Shown: positions 12,401 to 23,790 of the stretch, piece by piece
Numbering within the stretch: the first letter of the stretch is position 1
Layout: the number at the start of each line of letters is the position of its first letter
Made by a program: the position numbers and the translations under genes
Assembly: GCA_947683625.1 (NCBI GenBank)
Contig: CANTUR010000793.1
Coordinates: forward strand, 5,518,001 to 5,582,000
Reading direction: 5' to 3'
DNA: 64,000 bases
From: Mallotus nudiflorus
Lineage: Eukaryota; Streptophyta; Magnoliopsida; Malpighiales; Euphorbiaceae
Notes under the pieces: generated by a model
The model's input: the letters and a program-made list of their open reading frames with translations, nothing else
Database searches by the model: none
What the model was told of the DNA's origin: nothing

Positions 12401-15400
12401 CTATTTTTTAAATCTGAAATTACTGTCATAAGCTTTGCTCAGTAACTAAATTTTATCTATCTTATGTTTAATCAGGGAAATTCTTGTCTATGCTTCCAGT
12501 CGATCCCAAGCTAGGGAAAATGCTAATCATGGGTGCTATCTTTCGTTGCTTTGACCCTGTACTAACAGTAGTATCTGGTCTGAGTGTCAGGGATCCTTTC
12601 CTTCTTCCTCAAGATAAAAAGGATGTAAGTCTAGCTTACAATTCTTTATCTGGCTACACAAAGTGTAGAGAAGAACTCAAGCTCATTTCATATATGTTTC
12701 TGAGAAATATGTTTCTTGATACTGCTAAATTTTTTAGATCTGTGTAGTTATTCCGCTCTTGTAACTATCAGAAGATATGACAATTCATAGCAAAAGGAAA
12801 ATGAACTAAACGACTGATACCTTTAATCTCCTAAGATGAAGTAGCCTGCTTTGTACTGCTGTATTGATATTTTTTATGGTACTTGCATGTATCAACATGA
12901 AGACTTAACTTTATTTTTCTTTTTAAATAAAATAATTCTTAAAATAGAAAATGTACTTGCCAAAACCAGGATTAAACAGAAATTGGCCCTGACAACTTGA
13001 ATGAACTAAAATTAAATTTCAAAATTTTATGCTTTGGATAATTAAAGTGGCTTGAAAAGCTGGTGCCAAAATGACCTGATCCCATGTGACCCCGTCTGAT
13101 TGCCTTTGCTAATCCAAGGCAATATCATTAACTGTAGTTTTGCATTGGCTTGAACTTTTAAATTAGTCAGGTGGACATTATGAGACACCAAGTCATACGG
13201 CACTTGTTTTCATTATATGCTATAAGAGTTAGAATACAAGTGATAATTAATTCTTCGACTGTGAATCGTGCTTTACATTGATGTGTGCGCGTATTGTTAA
13301 GAGTACATGGTCTGATTTCCACTTCTGGGCTTCATTAATTAATGGTTTTTCTCTTTGATTTAGTTGGCTGGGACAGCAAAGTCTAGGTTTTCTGCAAAAG
13401 ACTACAGTGATCACATGGCTCTTGTTCGTGCATATGAAGGATGGAAAGAAGCAGAAAGAGAAGGGTCAGCATATGAATATTGCTGGAGAAATTTCCTCTC
13501 TGCCCAAACTCTACAGGCTATCCATTCTCTAAGAAAGCAGTTTACCTTCATTTTGAAAGATGCTGGGTTGGTAGATGCTGATGCAGGAACCAACAACAAA
13601 TTAAGTCACAACCAGTCATTGGTTCGTGCAATTATATGCTCTGGCCTCTATCCTGGCATAGCATCAGTAGTGGTAAGCTACAGTTGCTTGAACAGTTGAT
13701 TCTTTTTTTCTATCCCAAAATGTGTTCTGTAAAAACTTATCTGATTCTCTTCATGTGCAGCACAGAGAAACATCCATGTCTTTCAAGACAATGGATGATG
13801 GTCAAGTTCTACTATATGCTGTGAGTATAATAAAACAAAGGAACCCAATCTAGACCATTGCTTGCCTTGGGCTTTAGTTTGGACAGTGCATATGCATGTA
13901 ATATTTGGAAAGCTTAAATTTTGGTGATGATTTTACCCATGCTCACATTTATTTTTATCTGATAGAAACTTTGATATGATGCTCAAATTTAATGTGGTTG
14001 AGACTAAAATTTTAAGCTTCTGTGTGTGCTGATAAATCATAATTTTATGCTTTGGTTTTGATGAAAGAGGAAATTGGTCAAATGATCTGTATTTCAGCTT
14101 CTTATTTTTTCACTATCAGCCAACATGAGACATTTAAAGTGAGCCTCTGATACACAATATCCTTCAACATTTGAGCATGAAAATATATCTGTACTTTGGT
14201 TTTCTTTCCTTTTTCTCCTCTCATGGTTTAAAGATTAACCTGTCTTTTTTATTCAACCAAAACATCAAAAAAGAACATAGTGATAGAATTTGGAAAGATC
14301 CATTAACAAAAAAAGATAGAATTGGAAAGGCATGAGAAAATAACAGTCATTATTTTTGTTTCCAAGTACATTTATTGATACAGATAAAGAATTAATGTTT
14401 TCTTCTTATCATTACCATCACAACAAAAACTGGTCAGAATTTAGTGCATGTGATGGAACCTAGAAATTAAAGTTTTTTTACTATTGTTACACTTTTGCTT
14501 GAAGTTGAATTCCTTTGGTGGAGAAAAATGTTAGTTGATCAAGCTCTTAATGACTACACTTAACTAGAATAATTTTCAAAATAAATTTGTTCTTATTTCT
14601 TTAAATTTAGAGAATCTTTTTTTTCTTTTAGTTTTGTGATATTAATATCTGATTTTATCATGTTTGTACATGGACGGACTGCATTTGGGTGCAGATTAGA
14701 TCCTTGGAGTGGATAATTGAGAGCTTTTGGAGATATTTTGTGCTTCCTTTTGTTCTCCTCACTATACAATTGTTTTCTCTAGTTCTATTTTGTTATTGTT
14801 TTCTCTAGTTCTATTTTGTTACTTTTTTTTATCTTTTTGTTTTCTTTTCTTCCTGTTTACTATCTGCTTGCTTTATATCAAGCTGTTTGTATTGCATAAT
14901 CTGTTTTTAAAGGAACTTTAAAAAGGGGATTTCAGTACTTAGTTTCATCTATGGAAATTGCAACAATACAAGAGTATTTTACTTGAAGGCTGGAAGCTAA
15001 GGGCTGCCTAGAGTTTGTTCTAGCATTTGACATTTGGGCTAATTTTGTCTTACTTGCAAAGCAAGGGCTGAGAGAGCATGTAGTGAGCTGTCAGTTGATA
15101 ACATTTTCCATATTCTTTTCTTTTCCTCGCATCTTCTCCATCCTTTCAGTTGATTAAGTCATATAACTTTAGCTTTTCATAAATACAAGAATTTGAAGAA
15201 CCCATATTCTGAGGTTTCTATTTCAACTTGCTGTGTCTTCTGCTTAAGGCATATGCAAGAGACAATGAAGCATTCTGACATATGCTAATGCCTATACATG
15301 TAGAAAGGGGGTGGACAATTTCATGCGCTGTGTCCAGAATATTTTTTTAATCCCTCTTTGCATTATGTTAGATCATTTGGAAGGAAGAGAGTAGGAGAGT

Positions 15401-17523
15401 TTTCAAGATAAAGCTATCTCTGTTATTTTAAATAATTTGTGCTTCAACTCTCATCTTTTGGTATTGGAAGACCTTTTTCTTATTTTAAGCTGTTTTCAAA
15501 GCCCTTTCCTCTCTTGTAAACAGTGTATCAGCAAACCCTTTGATGCAGTTACTAAATTTTCCTTGCTCAATAAGAGCATAATCAAGAATTTCCTTTTTGA
15601 GATATATTACAGTCTCTTGGTTAGTCAATGAGTGATATTTGTTGACTGAGCATTTCCAGAATTTTGAAAAACATAATTGCAAAAAAATGAAATCTTCTTG
15701 CCACGGGTATATACTCACATATGTCATCCAACCATCCATCCATCTATCCACACTTGTATAATGTCTGACGATCCAGTTTCTTTTGCTTTGTTGATGAACT
15801 TCCATATCATGCTTAATATGTTCTGATAATGTTTCTGGTTCTGTTTCAGAATTCTGTGAATGCACGCTATCAGACAATTCCTTATCCATGGCTGGTCTTT
15901 GGTGAAAAAGTCAAGGTCAATACAGTTTTTATACGTGATTCTACTGGAGTATCTGACTCTATACTGATCCTTTTTGGTGGTTCTCTTAGTTGCGGTGAGC
16001 AGGTGATTGCCTTATTTGTTAGATATTTAAGATACTATTAATTCTTTTCAACTTAAAGTATGTAGTCATTAAAATTTCTATGTTCAGGCTGGGCATCTGA
16101 AAATGTTGGAAGGGTATATTGATTTCTTCATGGATCCTAATTTGGCAGAGTGCTATCTGACCCTTAAGGAAGAATTTGATAAGATCATTCAAAAGAAGGT
16201 GAGTTAGGATTTGGGAAAGATGGTTACTTAAAGAAAAGGCTTATCTATCTACCTTCTTGCAATTATCCATACTTATTCTCTTGGTGATGAAAAGGAACTT
16301 GTTCTAGAAACAGCAATTGGCATGTTTTAAAAAGGAAGTAGGAACTGTTTTATGTTTGCTTAGTATATCAATGTCATTTCCGATGCATTTGTTTGTTTCT
16401 TTTTCCAAAGCAATCTATGAGTGCATATCATTGAATTTATGGCCTTGTATATTTTTCATTATCCATATGCCATCAGATTTTGCAGTTATTAAAAAAATCG
16501 AATAATTGAAAGAATCAGGGAAGTTATGTAATGTGTTTGGGCCTTCTAAAGTAAGACAATTGCAGCTGTGTAGTTAGAATTGTCAAACATGCATCATTTT
16601 TCATCGACCTAGTGTTTCATCGACCCTATATTCTCTGGGCTTCAGCAGTTTAAGGTGCAAACCTCATGTTTCATTTTGGAACTGAGTTAACACAAAATTT
16701 ATTGAATTCTTTGAACTATTTCACTTGAAGCCCGCTAATATCTCCTTAGTGGGGGATGATGTTTCGGGTCAAGGTTTTTGTGTGTGGCTTTATTGTTATA
16801 ACAATATGCTTCTCAAGATGGCCCCGATAGTGCAACAATAATGTTTAATTATGAATGAACTTTATCATTTACGAGTTCTATACAACACCTAGTTGACTAA
16901 ATGCTTGACAGAGTCATGATTTGTTACATTATTTTGCTGCACCACTGGTTTATTGTATTATAGAATGTTTGGTTTACAGTATCTATTTTGACCTTTGAAA
17001 ATTTTTGTACTTGAAAAGATATTTGTTCTTTTGAGTGATATATGCCATGATGCAGCTTGAAGATCCCACGCTTGACATTGATAAGGAAGGGAAATACCTC
17101 TTGCTTGCTGTTCAGGAGTTAGTGTCAGGAGATCAATGTGAAGGGAGATTTGTCTTTGGACGTGAAAGCAAGAAGCCTAAAGAGTCTAATGAAAGCAGAT
17201 TTACAAAAGATGGAACAAATCCAAAGAGCTTGCTACAAACTCTTCTGATGAGAGCTGGGCACTCCCCTCCAAAATACAAAACAAAGCACCTCAAGACAAA
17301 TGAGTTTAGAGCACTGGTCGAGTTCAAGGGTATGCAATTTGTGGGAAAACCAAAGAAAAACAAGCAATTGGCAGAGAGGGATGCTGCTATGGAGGCACTG
17401 GCATGGTTGACTCACACCTCCGACAACAATCAAGATGAGCATGACAACTCCCAGCCTGATGTCACTGACAACATGTTAAAACTTCTTGGGAAACGCCGAA
17501 GATCAAAGCATCACTCTGGCTGA
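430..17523 (+). CDS. DExH-box ATP-dependent RNA helicase, DHX36-like (plant DExH3/DExH5 group), 19 exons
   Basis: Exons read from GT/AG junctions with consistent phase: 430-636, 728-882, 983-1070, 1182-1409, 2442-2537, 4619-4807, 4929-5088, 5191-5321, 5991-6161, 6476-6748, 11132-11326, 11889-12092, 12322-12391, 12476-12624, 13364-13672, 13761-13820, 15850-16002, 16088-16198 and 17056-17523 (stop TGA). The product is 1138 residues, the usual size for this family. Visible motifs in order: Walker A GETGCGKT (264-271), TQPRR (Ia), DEIH (365-368), SAT (397-399), ATNMAEASITI (V, from 583), QRRGRAGR (VI, 631-638), then the HA2/winged-helix and OB-type region, and a C-terminal double-stranded-RNA-binding-like domain (about 1038-1101) followed by a basic tail. 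The family unwinds RNA, and G-quadruplexes in animal DHX36. The first 50 residues are Ser-rich, Arg-containing and poorly conserved, and could be an organelle-targeting peptide (inference). Introns 5 (2081 bp), 10 (4383 bp) and 16 (2029 bp) are inflated, the first two visibly by inserted DNA. The start is the first in-frame ATG; the 91-bp intron 1 is needed to keep the frame. Confidence 0.93.
2700..2793. repeat. tandem duplication, 47 bp x 2, in helicase intron 5
   Basis: The 47-bp unit at 2700-2746 is repeated directly at 2747-2793 with about one difference. It is intronic and has no evident function. Replication slippage is the simplest origin. Confidence 0.85.
3050..3200 (+). mobile_element. 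possible degenerate LINE 3' coding fragment
   Basis: A translated stretch inside intron 5 resembles the basic C-terminal tail seen after the reverse transcriptase of many plant non-LTR retrotransposons (a PVRKVDHIMVDEGKK-like run). It is short, has stops, and shows no delimiting duplication. A chance match is possible. Confidence 0.35.
4390..4540 (+). pseudogene. trnR-ACG (pseudo): nuclear plastid-DNA insertion (NUPT) with trnR-ACG remnant
   Basis: The stretch begins GGGCTTGTAGCTCAG, the 5' arm of chloroplast tRNA-Arg(ACG), and ends its tRNA part with a TCC...GCCCA acceptor-like tail at 4455. Sequence to about 4540 resembles the plastid spacer after trnR. Compared with the plastid gene as I know it, a block around the anticodon arm is missing, so it cannot make a working tRNA, and several C positions read as T. 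It lies in helicase intron 5. The left limit may be further upstream. The identification rests on memory of the plastid gene. Confidence 0.75.
7597..7772 (-). repeat. TRIM 3' LTR
   Basis: 176-bp terminal repeat, read as the 3' LTR on the minus strand because the purine tract lies beside it. Confidence 0.92.
7931..8106 (-). repeat. TRIM 5' LTR
   Basis: 176-bp terminal repeat, read as the 5' LTR on the minus strand because the tRNA-Met primer-binding site lies directly next to it. Confidence 0.92.
8347..8879. mobile_element. Mutator-like MITE, copy A (533 bp)
   Basis: Imperfect terminal inverted repeats of roughly 100 bp, the left beginning GGGATAAGTA and the right ending TTTTCCC. They are flanked by near-identical 9-bp duplications ATTTAAATA (8338-8346) and ATTTAAAAA (8880-8888). 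The 9-bp duplication and long TIRs point to Mutator-type transposition. It has no coding capacity. A second copy of the same family lies at 52593-53121 in the opposite internal orientation. Confidence 0.8.
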
Positions 17524-18186
17524 TTATAGCTTCTGCTTTGCACCATTTTTCTTAAGGCTGCTTAGCAGCCAAGAAAAATACAAAATTATTGAGTATTACC
17601 ATTTGTGCTAAACCTTGAGCCAAGAAAGCTTTTGGTTCAGTATAGGCTAGCAGAGGATATACAATAGATGTTTTTCAGTGCTATTATATTGATCTCAAGT
17701 TTTGTAGTCAGCCTCTTTGTCATACAAGTTGAGTGGAAGATGCACACATACCTTGTGGACAATGTATAAGTTATAGGCTATTCTTTTACAATTTTTTAGA
17801 TAGCAAGCCGATAGCTATTTATATGCTCATAGATAATAATGTAAAGACTACATCTTTAAATTTTTTTGTTTGATTTCTTTGTTAAATTTTTATGTTTGAT
17901 TTCTTTGAGTTCATTTGTGATAGCTTGCAGGCTCATTACATTAGTTCGATAAGACTACTTTACCAGAGAAGCAACATTTTATACTAGCATTTGACAGTAT
18001 TCAGTTTGTTCTCAGAGGTTCAGATAGTGAATGAGCTTGTTCTAGAAATAGATTTTCCCAACTTGCACAGTATGAGAGGCGAGGACGCTAAATAGAGCTT
18101 CCCCTTATCATTCTCAGTCATGCTAGTCTCTAGCCGATCGATGCCATCTCCATTTGATGTTTGTCATGTTAAACAAATGTATTAAA
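17524..18186. other. helicase 3' UTR and short spacer
   Basis: AT-rich sequence after the helicase stop, presumably the 3' UTR and downstream flank, up to the insertion site of the large LTR retrotransposon. I see no other gene here. Confidence 0.6.
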
Positions 18187-18191
18187 GTTAC

Positions 18192-20047
18192 TGTAGGTGG
18201 TGGGGTTTAGCGTGCATCCAAATGTTTAGCGACCATTGCACTGTATGGGTTTGAGGCCCACTTGAAAATATGAAATAGGTCTTGAGCCTAATCGGAAATG
18301 GAGTCGTCATTCGGATGAAAGCTGAGACATATTTATACGGCAATTGGATTCCACGGAGGTTTCCAGAAACCGTCGTCAGAGAACGGGTTCAGAAATTGGG
18401 TATGAGTATTTGAATTCTCGCCCAACTTTGCGGTTGGTCTCTATTTGTATTTTGCATTTTATTACGTTCAATTATTTGATTATTTCCGTATTAACATGTG
18501 AATTATTATTGCCTTTAAAGAATTGTCAAGTTTTAGAATTGAATCCGGATTGCACATTAATTACTTTTTTATGCACTTAGGCCCATTATTTATCATAAGC
18601 ATAAATAAATAATCAATTTTTACAATCGTTCATTCAAATTAAGAAGGGAAGAGATTAGAGATTACAACACTTTTGAATGAAATAAAAAAGGGAATATACA
18701 AAAAGTAAATCATATATATACTGAAAATAAACTAATAGTAAAATATTTGCATGAGCAAAATGTTCTAAAGAGTTAACTAATTAGATTGACTACTCAATGA
18801 TATGGACCATCAAGTAATTTCTGCAATAAACATACGGTTAGTTCCCTCTTGCAAAGCACGACATTATTTATAACAATATTTTACAAATAATGTTCTTAAG
18901 AGATTTCTCAATACAAACTAGAAAAATCCTCAAATGATAAAAAATATTATCGTACATACTACATCATGCAACATGGTAATTATGAGTAATGACAAGAAAA
19001 AGGCATACAAGGTAAGAGTCATGCAAAGTTGTACAAAGGAAAGAGGGCCGCATTGTCTAGAGGCCTGTCAATGTGGCGATCACCTTTATGATGGGACGAT
19101 TGCCTCATTGACAAGCGTCGCCTGATCAACATACTCTCTCGACTCTCAAAATGGTTAGACTTTTATCCTAAACAAGCAAATGTTCACACTAGTTTCCACA
19201 AAGCATACCAGACTACAACTACATGCAAACTCAATAAATCAAACCTATCAAATGGTGTAATAAGCGCAGTAAACCTAGAATATACCTAAAATAAACCAAT
19301 AAACTAAATCACATGCAAAGTGAATATCAAGATAACAAGAAGATGAAGATATTTTTACTTGAATGTGGATTTTTGTCAAAGCAATTGACCCTCAGAGATG
19401 TCCCTTGAATTGTAATCTTCAATAAAATGTGAGTTCTACTTGGAAACAAGTACTTTCCCTTCCTCTCTCTAAGGAAAAATGAGTTTGGTGCGCTTGGATC
19501 TCCTCCCTCGTCTCCCAAAAACGTCCCTCCTAGTTTTTTTCAAAGCTTCTCTATTTTTTTCTTCAACAATTGCTGACCTCCCTAACCATCACCCCCTCTC
19601 CTTTTTTTCTCTCTCTCTTCTTCTTCCTTTTATTCTCTACTTTCCATGCCCCTAGGCTCCTTAAACCATGACAAGCCTCTATAGCCTTTTTCTTTCCCCT
19701 AAAATTCTTCCTCACGTAAATTCAAGTATGAGGGGTGTGGGGCCTACACCACTTGGCCACCATGTCTGCAGCTGCAAGTGGCCTGCCATAGAGGCGACAC
19801 CACTACGATGAGGTGATTGCCTTATTGCATAGAGGCGACGCCTCTTTGGCTTGGCCTTGGGCTATTTTAGACAATTTGGGCTAAGTTTTGGGCTTTTAGG
19901 CTTCCAAGTCCATTTCCAATCGGAGATTCGGGTTTTGTACTTGTGTCCAAGCTCCACATTCTCATTATTAGGCTTGATAACGAGTTTATTAAACTAAACA
20001 TCTCTAATTTGTCCCCTATTGCGAGCCAACCAAATCAGGTGTCTACA
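18192..20047 (-). repeat. element 1 3' LTR (1856 bp)
   Basis: On the minus strand it starts TGTAGACACC and ends CCACCTACA. It is homologous over its full length to 38727-40641 and 53132-55105. Differences from the 5' LTR in the first 200 bp are nearly all transitions, showing an old, methylation-decayed pair. It contains two clusters of decayed GAGGCGATCGCCTC-type motifs (about 19072-19122 and 19787-19850). Open frames in it, such as 18344-18580, are not genes. Confidence 0.93.
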
Positions 20048-20066
20048 GTTTGCCCCTTGATTTTTT
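20048..20066 (-). other. element 1 polypurine tract
   Basis: On the minus strand this reads AAAAAATCAAGGGGCAAAC directly before the 3' LTR start TGTAGACACC. It is the expected primer for plus-strand DNA synthesis. The same tract is present in element 2 (55106-55125). Confidence 0.8.
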
Positions 20067-20194
20067 AAAAAACCAAACGCATGCAATGACAATTTTTAAA
20101 AAAATCACATGCACAACAACAAATAAACAATAAGATAAGCAACATACCTGACTCTCGAGTTTCACTCAAGAGATGAATTCTTCAATTCTGAAAC

Positions 20195-20760
20195 GTGATC
20201 GTGATCCTCGGGCTTTCCTAGCCCAATTAGTCACTCATTAGTATTTGATAAATTGTTTGCAGACGATTATTCTCGAATTTTCCTGGCCTGATTACTGTCC
20301 CTTTGGGGATGTAGACTTTTGGGTTTTCCTAGCCTAATCATCAATTATCTGAAATATGATTCTCGGGTTTTTCTGGCTCGATCATTAACCATTTGAAATA
20401 TAGTTCTCGGGTTTTCCTAGCTGGATCATCACTTAACCTCGACTTTGATTTTTGAGGTTTCCTGGCTCAATCACCATTGAGGATATGGTTTTTGAATTTT
20501 CCTCATTTGATTATCACTCCTCTGGGGACACTGACTTTTAGGATTTTCTGGCCCAATTGTCATTCATTGTTGACTTCAGGGATACTACCTGAACAATCGA
20601 CTTGGTCTTTGAGTTTTGGGGATATAAACCCGAACAACCCTTCTTGATTACGAGCTTTAGGGATTCAAACCCGAACAACCCTTTCTTGCCGCAATATAAC
20701 TTTTTGGTTTTTCCTGGCCCTATACAACTTTTAATTGAAAATGCAAATCTCAGGTTTTCC
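20195..20760. repeat. degenerate array of TCGGG...CCCGA hairpin units, element 1
   Basis: Loosely repeated units of about 40-60 bp carry a short inverted repeat of the type TCGGGTTTTCCTGGCCCGA, plus two or three units of the type TTCGGGGATTCAAACCCGAA near 20570-20690. They are much more degenerate and fewer than in element 2 (55245-56135). They lie between the 3' LTR and the antisense gene. Confidence 0.75.
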
Positions 20761-20880
20761 TGGCCCGATCATCATTGAAAATAATCACCTAGATGACTTT
20801 TACTTTTGTACCTCAATTTCCAAATACACATGAATGATGATCTTTTTTTTTAAAAAAAAAAACCCTACCCCACCATGCAC

Positions 20881-20888
20881 TATAAAAG
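20881..20888 (+). promoter_or_regulatory. candidate TATA box of the antisense PMD-like gene, element 1
   Basis: TATAAAAG lies 111 bp before the position equivalent to the start codon and is followed by a pyrimidine-rich leader. Element 2 has TATAAAAACA at the equivalent place (56311). The conservation supports an antisense promoter; activity is inferred. Confidence 0.55.
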
Positions 20889-21287
20889 TAAATCTTTTCT
20901 CCTCTTTTATTTTCTTTCCTTCCTCTACTTTTTCTCTCTTCTCTTCCTCTTCCTCTTCCTTTCTAAACTTTTCGTGCCTCCTTCTCAAACAATAGACAAC
21001 GAGAGAAGACCTCCTGCACCTGAATGGGATTGTGTCCTGCCTGCCTTAAGGAGCCTCGAATTGACACGAGGATGTTCAATTCCTCTCTTAGCGAACCTAG
21101 GCACCCACATTTGCTCATCGGCATCCGAAGATGTTAGTACTCAATTTTTCTTTATTTTTTCTGCAAATCACATCGGGTCAGTGGTCATTCATGTTTATTT
21201 ATTATTTTGAATCATAATTAAGTTAATTAAACATGGCATTTGTGATCTCGACGTTAAAAAATTAAAAAACCGTCATTGTCTGTGTTG

Positions 21288-21500
21288 CGCAGAGGCGATC
21301 GCCTCTTCAATGAGGCTTTGATGAGGTGATCACTTCTTCGCAAGAGGCAATTGCCTTGTGGCTAACCACAAAAGGTGTCGCCTTTGCTGATGAGGTGATC
21401 GTCTATATTGATAAGGCGATCACCTCTGTGATGTGGTGATCGCCTCTGTGATGAGGCGATCTCCTTATTGATGAGGCCACACGCCTCATCAACAGGGTGA
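21288..21500. promoter_or_regulatory. cluster of GAGGCGATCGCCTC palindromes, PMD intron 1, element 1
   Basis: One perfect 14-bp palindrome (21292-21305) and many variants (GGTGATCACT, GGCGATCACC, GGTGATCGCC) occur in about 200 bp. The equivalent intron of element 2 has the same kind of cluster (56730-56900). Function unknown; a protein-binding dyad is one possibility. Confidence 0.7.
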
Positions 21501-21814
21501 ATTATGATATATGTTCACTTACTCTGAATTTTTCTATAAAAAATAACAAAATGTATTCATTTAACTTCCCTGATTTATTTTTATAGCATAATGTGCAGAC
21601 GTTCAAGGGTGTTGGAAACTTCCATGGGGCCCAGGCCTTTTATGGTGAGCTGACTGAAGACTAGAAAGACCAGATTCAGGAGATTGGGTTCGAGGACTTC
21701 ATTATCTCACTTCCTGCTAAGCAGGGCCGGACAGACTATCAGCCGCTTCATGCGCTAATGGAGAGGTGGTTCGACATGACCTACACCTTCCACCTCCTAT
21801 TTGGAGAGCTTACC

Positions 21815-22343
21815 TGTAGACACCCAATTTCAGGATGATGAGTTATGGATACGATAAAAGACTCTAATGATGAGAATGTCATGAATAGGTCTTCAATACT
21901 TGAACTTTGAAACTTCAGGGGTCTGATTGTATTTTTTAAAGAAAGAATTTAATGTTTTTATTGACTAAATTGCAATGCTTTTTAAGGATCTAATTGCAAA
22001 ACTTAAATTCTTTCAAGGACCTTTTTATAATTAAAAGTAAAAAAAAAAAGTGGTCGGAATTACATTAATTCTGATCAAAATTGTGTAATTCTAATCAGAA
22101 TTATGTAATTCTAATTGGAATTAGAACTCTTCCACCCGTTCTCGAATTTTTCAGGAAAAATTGAGTCCTAATTAGTCTGAAATTCTCCTAAAATTATATT
22201 TTAAGGAAATATAAGTCTTTTAGGAATCAATTTATAACTAGGGTTTGAAGACGTATCCCTATATAAGGAGTGTTTTGGCTCTGAAAATAGAAAAAGAAAA
22301 AAAAGGAGGCAAAAAAAAAGGTGTAGAAGAGGAGAGCAAAAAC

Positions 22344-22374
<31 letters not shown>

Positions 22375-23790
22375 AAATGAGAAGAAAAAAAGAAAAAAAA
22401 ATCACAAATTCTTTTGCTTAAATAAAGATCTTTGGAGGATTTTTAAAGAACAATATTTGAAGACCTATCAACAACGATGATTCTATAATATATGAGGAAC
22501 ATTCCATTAAAATCATCCATGAGCATCATCTTCTCCTTATTTTATTTTATTTGATTTCTTTTGATTTTAAATTTTGTTTTATTATTGTTATAATTTATTC
22601 ACTAATCATAATTTTTATTCCTTTTTATGGTGATTATGGAGGAAAACACATGATGATCATACTTGGAGATTCAAATCCATAAGAGGTCCATGGAATGCCA
22701 TGGATAAAACCTTGTAGAGATATAGTTTCTAGGGTTTTTTTTTTATTATTATTGCTTTATTTTATTTATATTTTTTGGAGTTGTATTAATCATTATTATT
22801 ATTATTTTCTATAGATTATTGTAATAGCTTAAATGGTGGGAATAGTGGAATTATATGTGGTTGCTTGTTAAATTAATTAATTAATTATTAAAATTAGGGT
22901 TTTAATTGGGTAATTAATTAAAATCAATGGTGGGAGTAGATTAATTTAGGTTGCATGTTAATGAAAATTAGGGTTTTTAGACGGAATTAATTTAATTAGT
23001 TGTTTGATTTCTTAGTTAATTGTTTTAATATATTTTATTGGTTTTTGGACTTGTTTATTTATTTTTATGTGTTTTGGGCCTTAAGCCTATATTAAATTTT
23101 AATCCACTTAAATAAATTTAAGTTTTTAGGTTTAATTAATTAAAATACATTTTTTAGGCCCATAATTAATTAGATTTTAAATTAGATATAACTTAGACCC
23201 ATTTAGTAAATTAGGCATAGGCCCACTTAATTTAATTTAATTAATTAGACTTAGCCCACTTAAGCCTTTTTCATAACTTGTAGATTTAATATCACTTTAG
23301 AATTAAAATATATAGAACTAGACCCATTAATTTAAATACTTTATAATTTGTAGATTTAGGTCCATTTTTAGAATTAAAATAAATAGACTTAGGTTCATTT
23401 AATTAAAATTAGGCCCTTTAGGCTCATTTATTAAAACATGTAGATTTAGCCCAATTAATTAAAATCAATATAGATTAGACTAACTTAGGGATTATATGTT
23501 TGAATGAATGCATTATTTATTTGTATTTTCATGACTAGTTTGCCTTGAAGTTAATTGCTAGAATAAGAGTTTATATGAAATTGTGTGTAAATAGAGGATA
23601 ATATAGTAATTCATAAAGTAATTCTAAAATAATACGAGACTGAAAGAAGTTGGTATTCCGTATCCAAAATCTCATGGTTGTGGTGCTAGCTTTCTTTTAG
23701 GGAATCGAGTATCACCTTTTCGATTTGTCCTAGTTATTACCTTGGGTAGCGACTCCTTATCTCCATGCCATGTCTTTGTGACAGTGGTTA
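21815..23790 (+). mobile_element. LTR-like insertion in the antisense PMD gene (right limit unclear)
   Basis: Homology to element 2 stops abruptly in exon 2 at TTACC|TGTAGACACC and resumes only near 23795. The inserted DNA starts like an LTR (TGTAGACACC) and has a TATA-like CCTATATAAGG near 22258, an A-rich leader and long AT-rich stretches. Near 23756 a GCGACTCC motif resembles the start of a Tat-type PBS. No matching TTACC duplication joined to CA is found on the right, and host sequence is lost. I read it as an LTR, or LTR plus flank, of another family with an associated deletion. Confidence 0.5.

Noticed and set aside
18344..18580. Open frame in the element 1 3' LTR, also at 38918-39148
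   Set aside because: It is repeated only because the LTR is repeated. It shows no domain, and its length is not conserved between copies.
20800..20988. Minus-strand Lys/Glu-rich open frame
   Set aside because: It is the complement of the pyrimidine-rich leader of the antisense gene, low complexity and unconserved.
21288..21500. GCGATCGC resembles the HIP1 palindrome abundant in cyanobacteria
   Set aside because: The sites lie inside plant retrotransposon introns and LTRs with clear eukaryotic context, so bacterial contamination or transfer is not supported.
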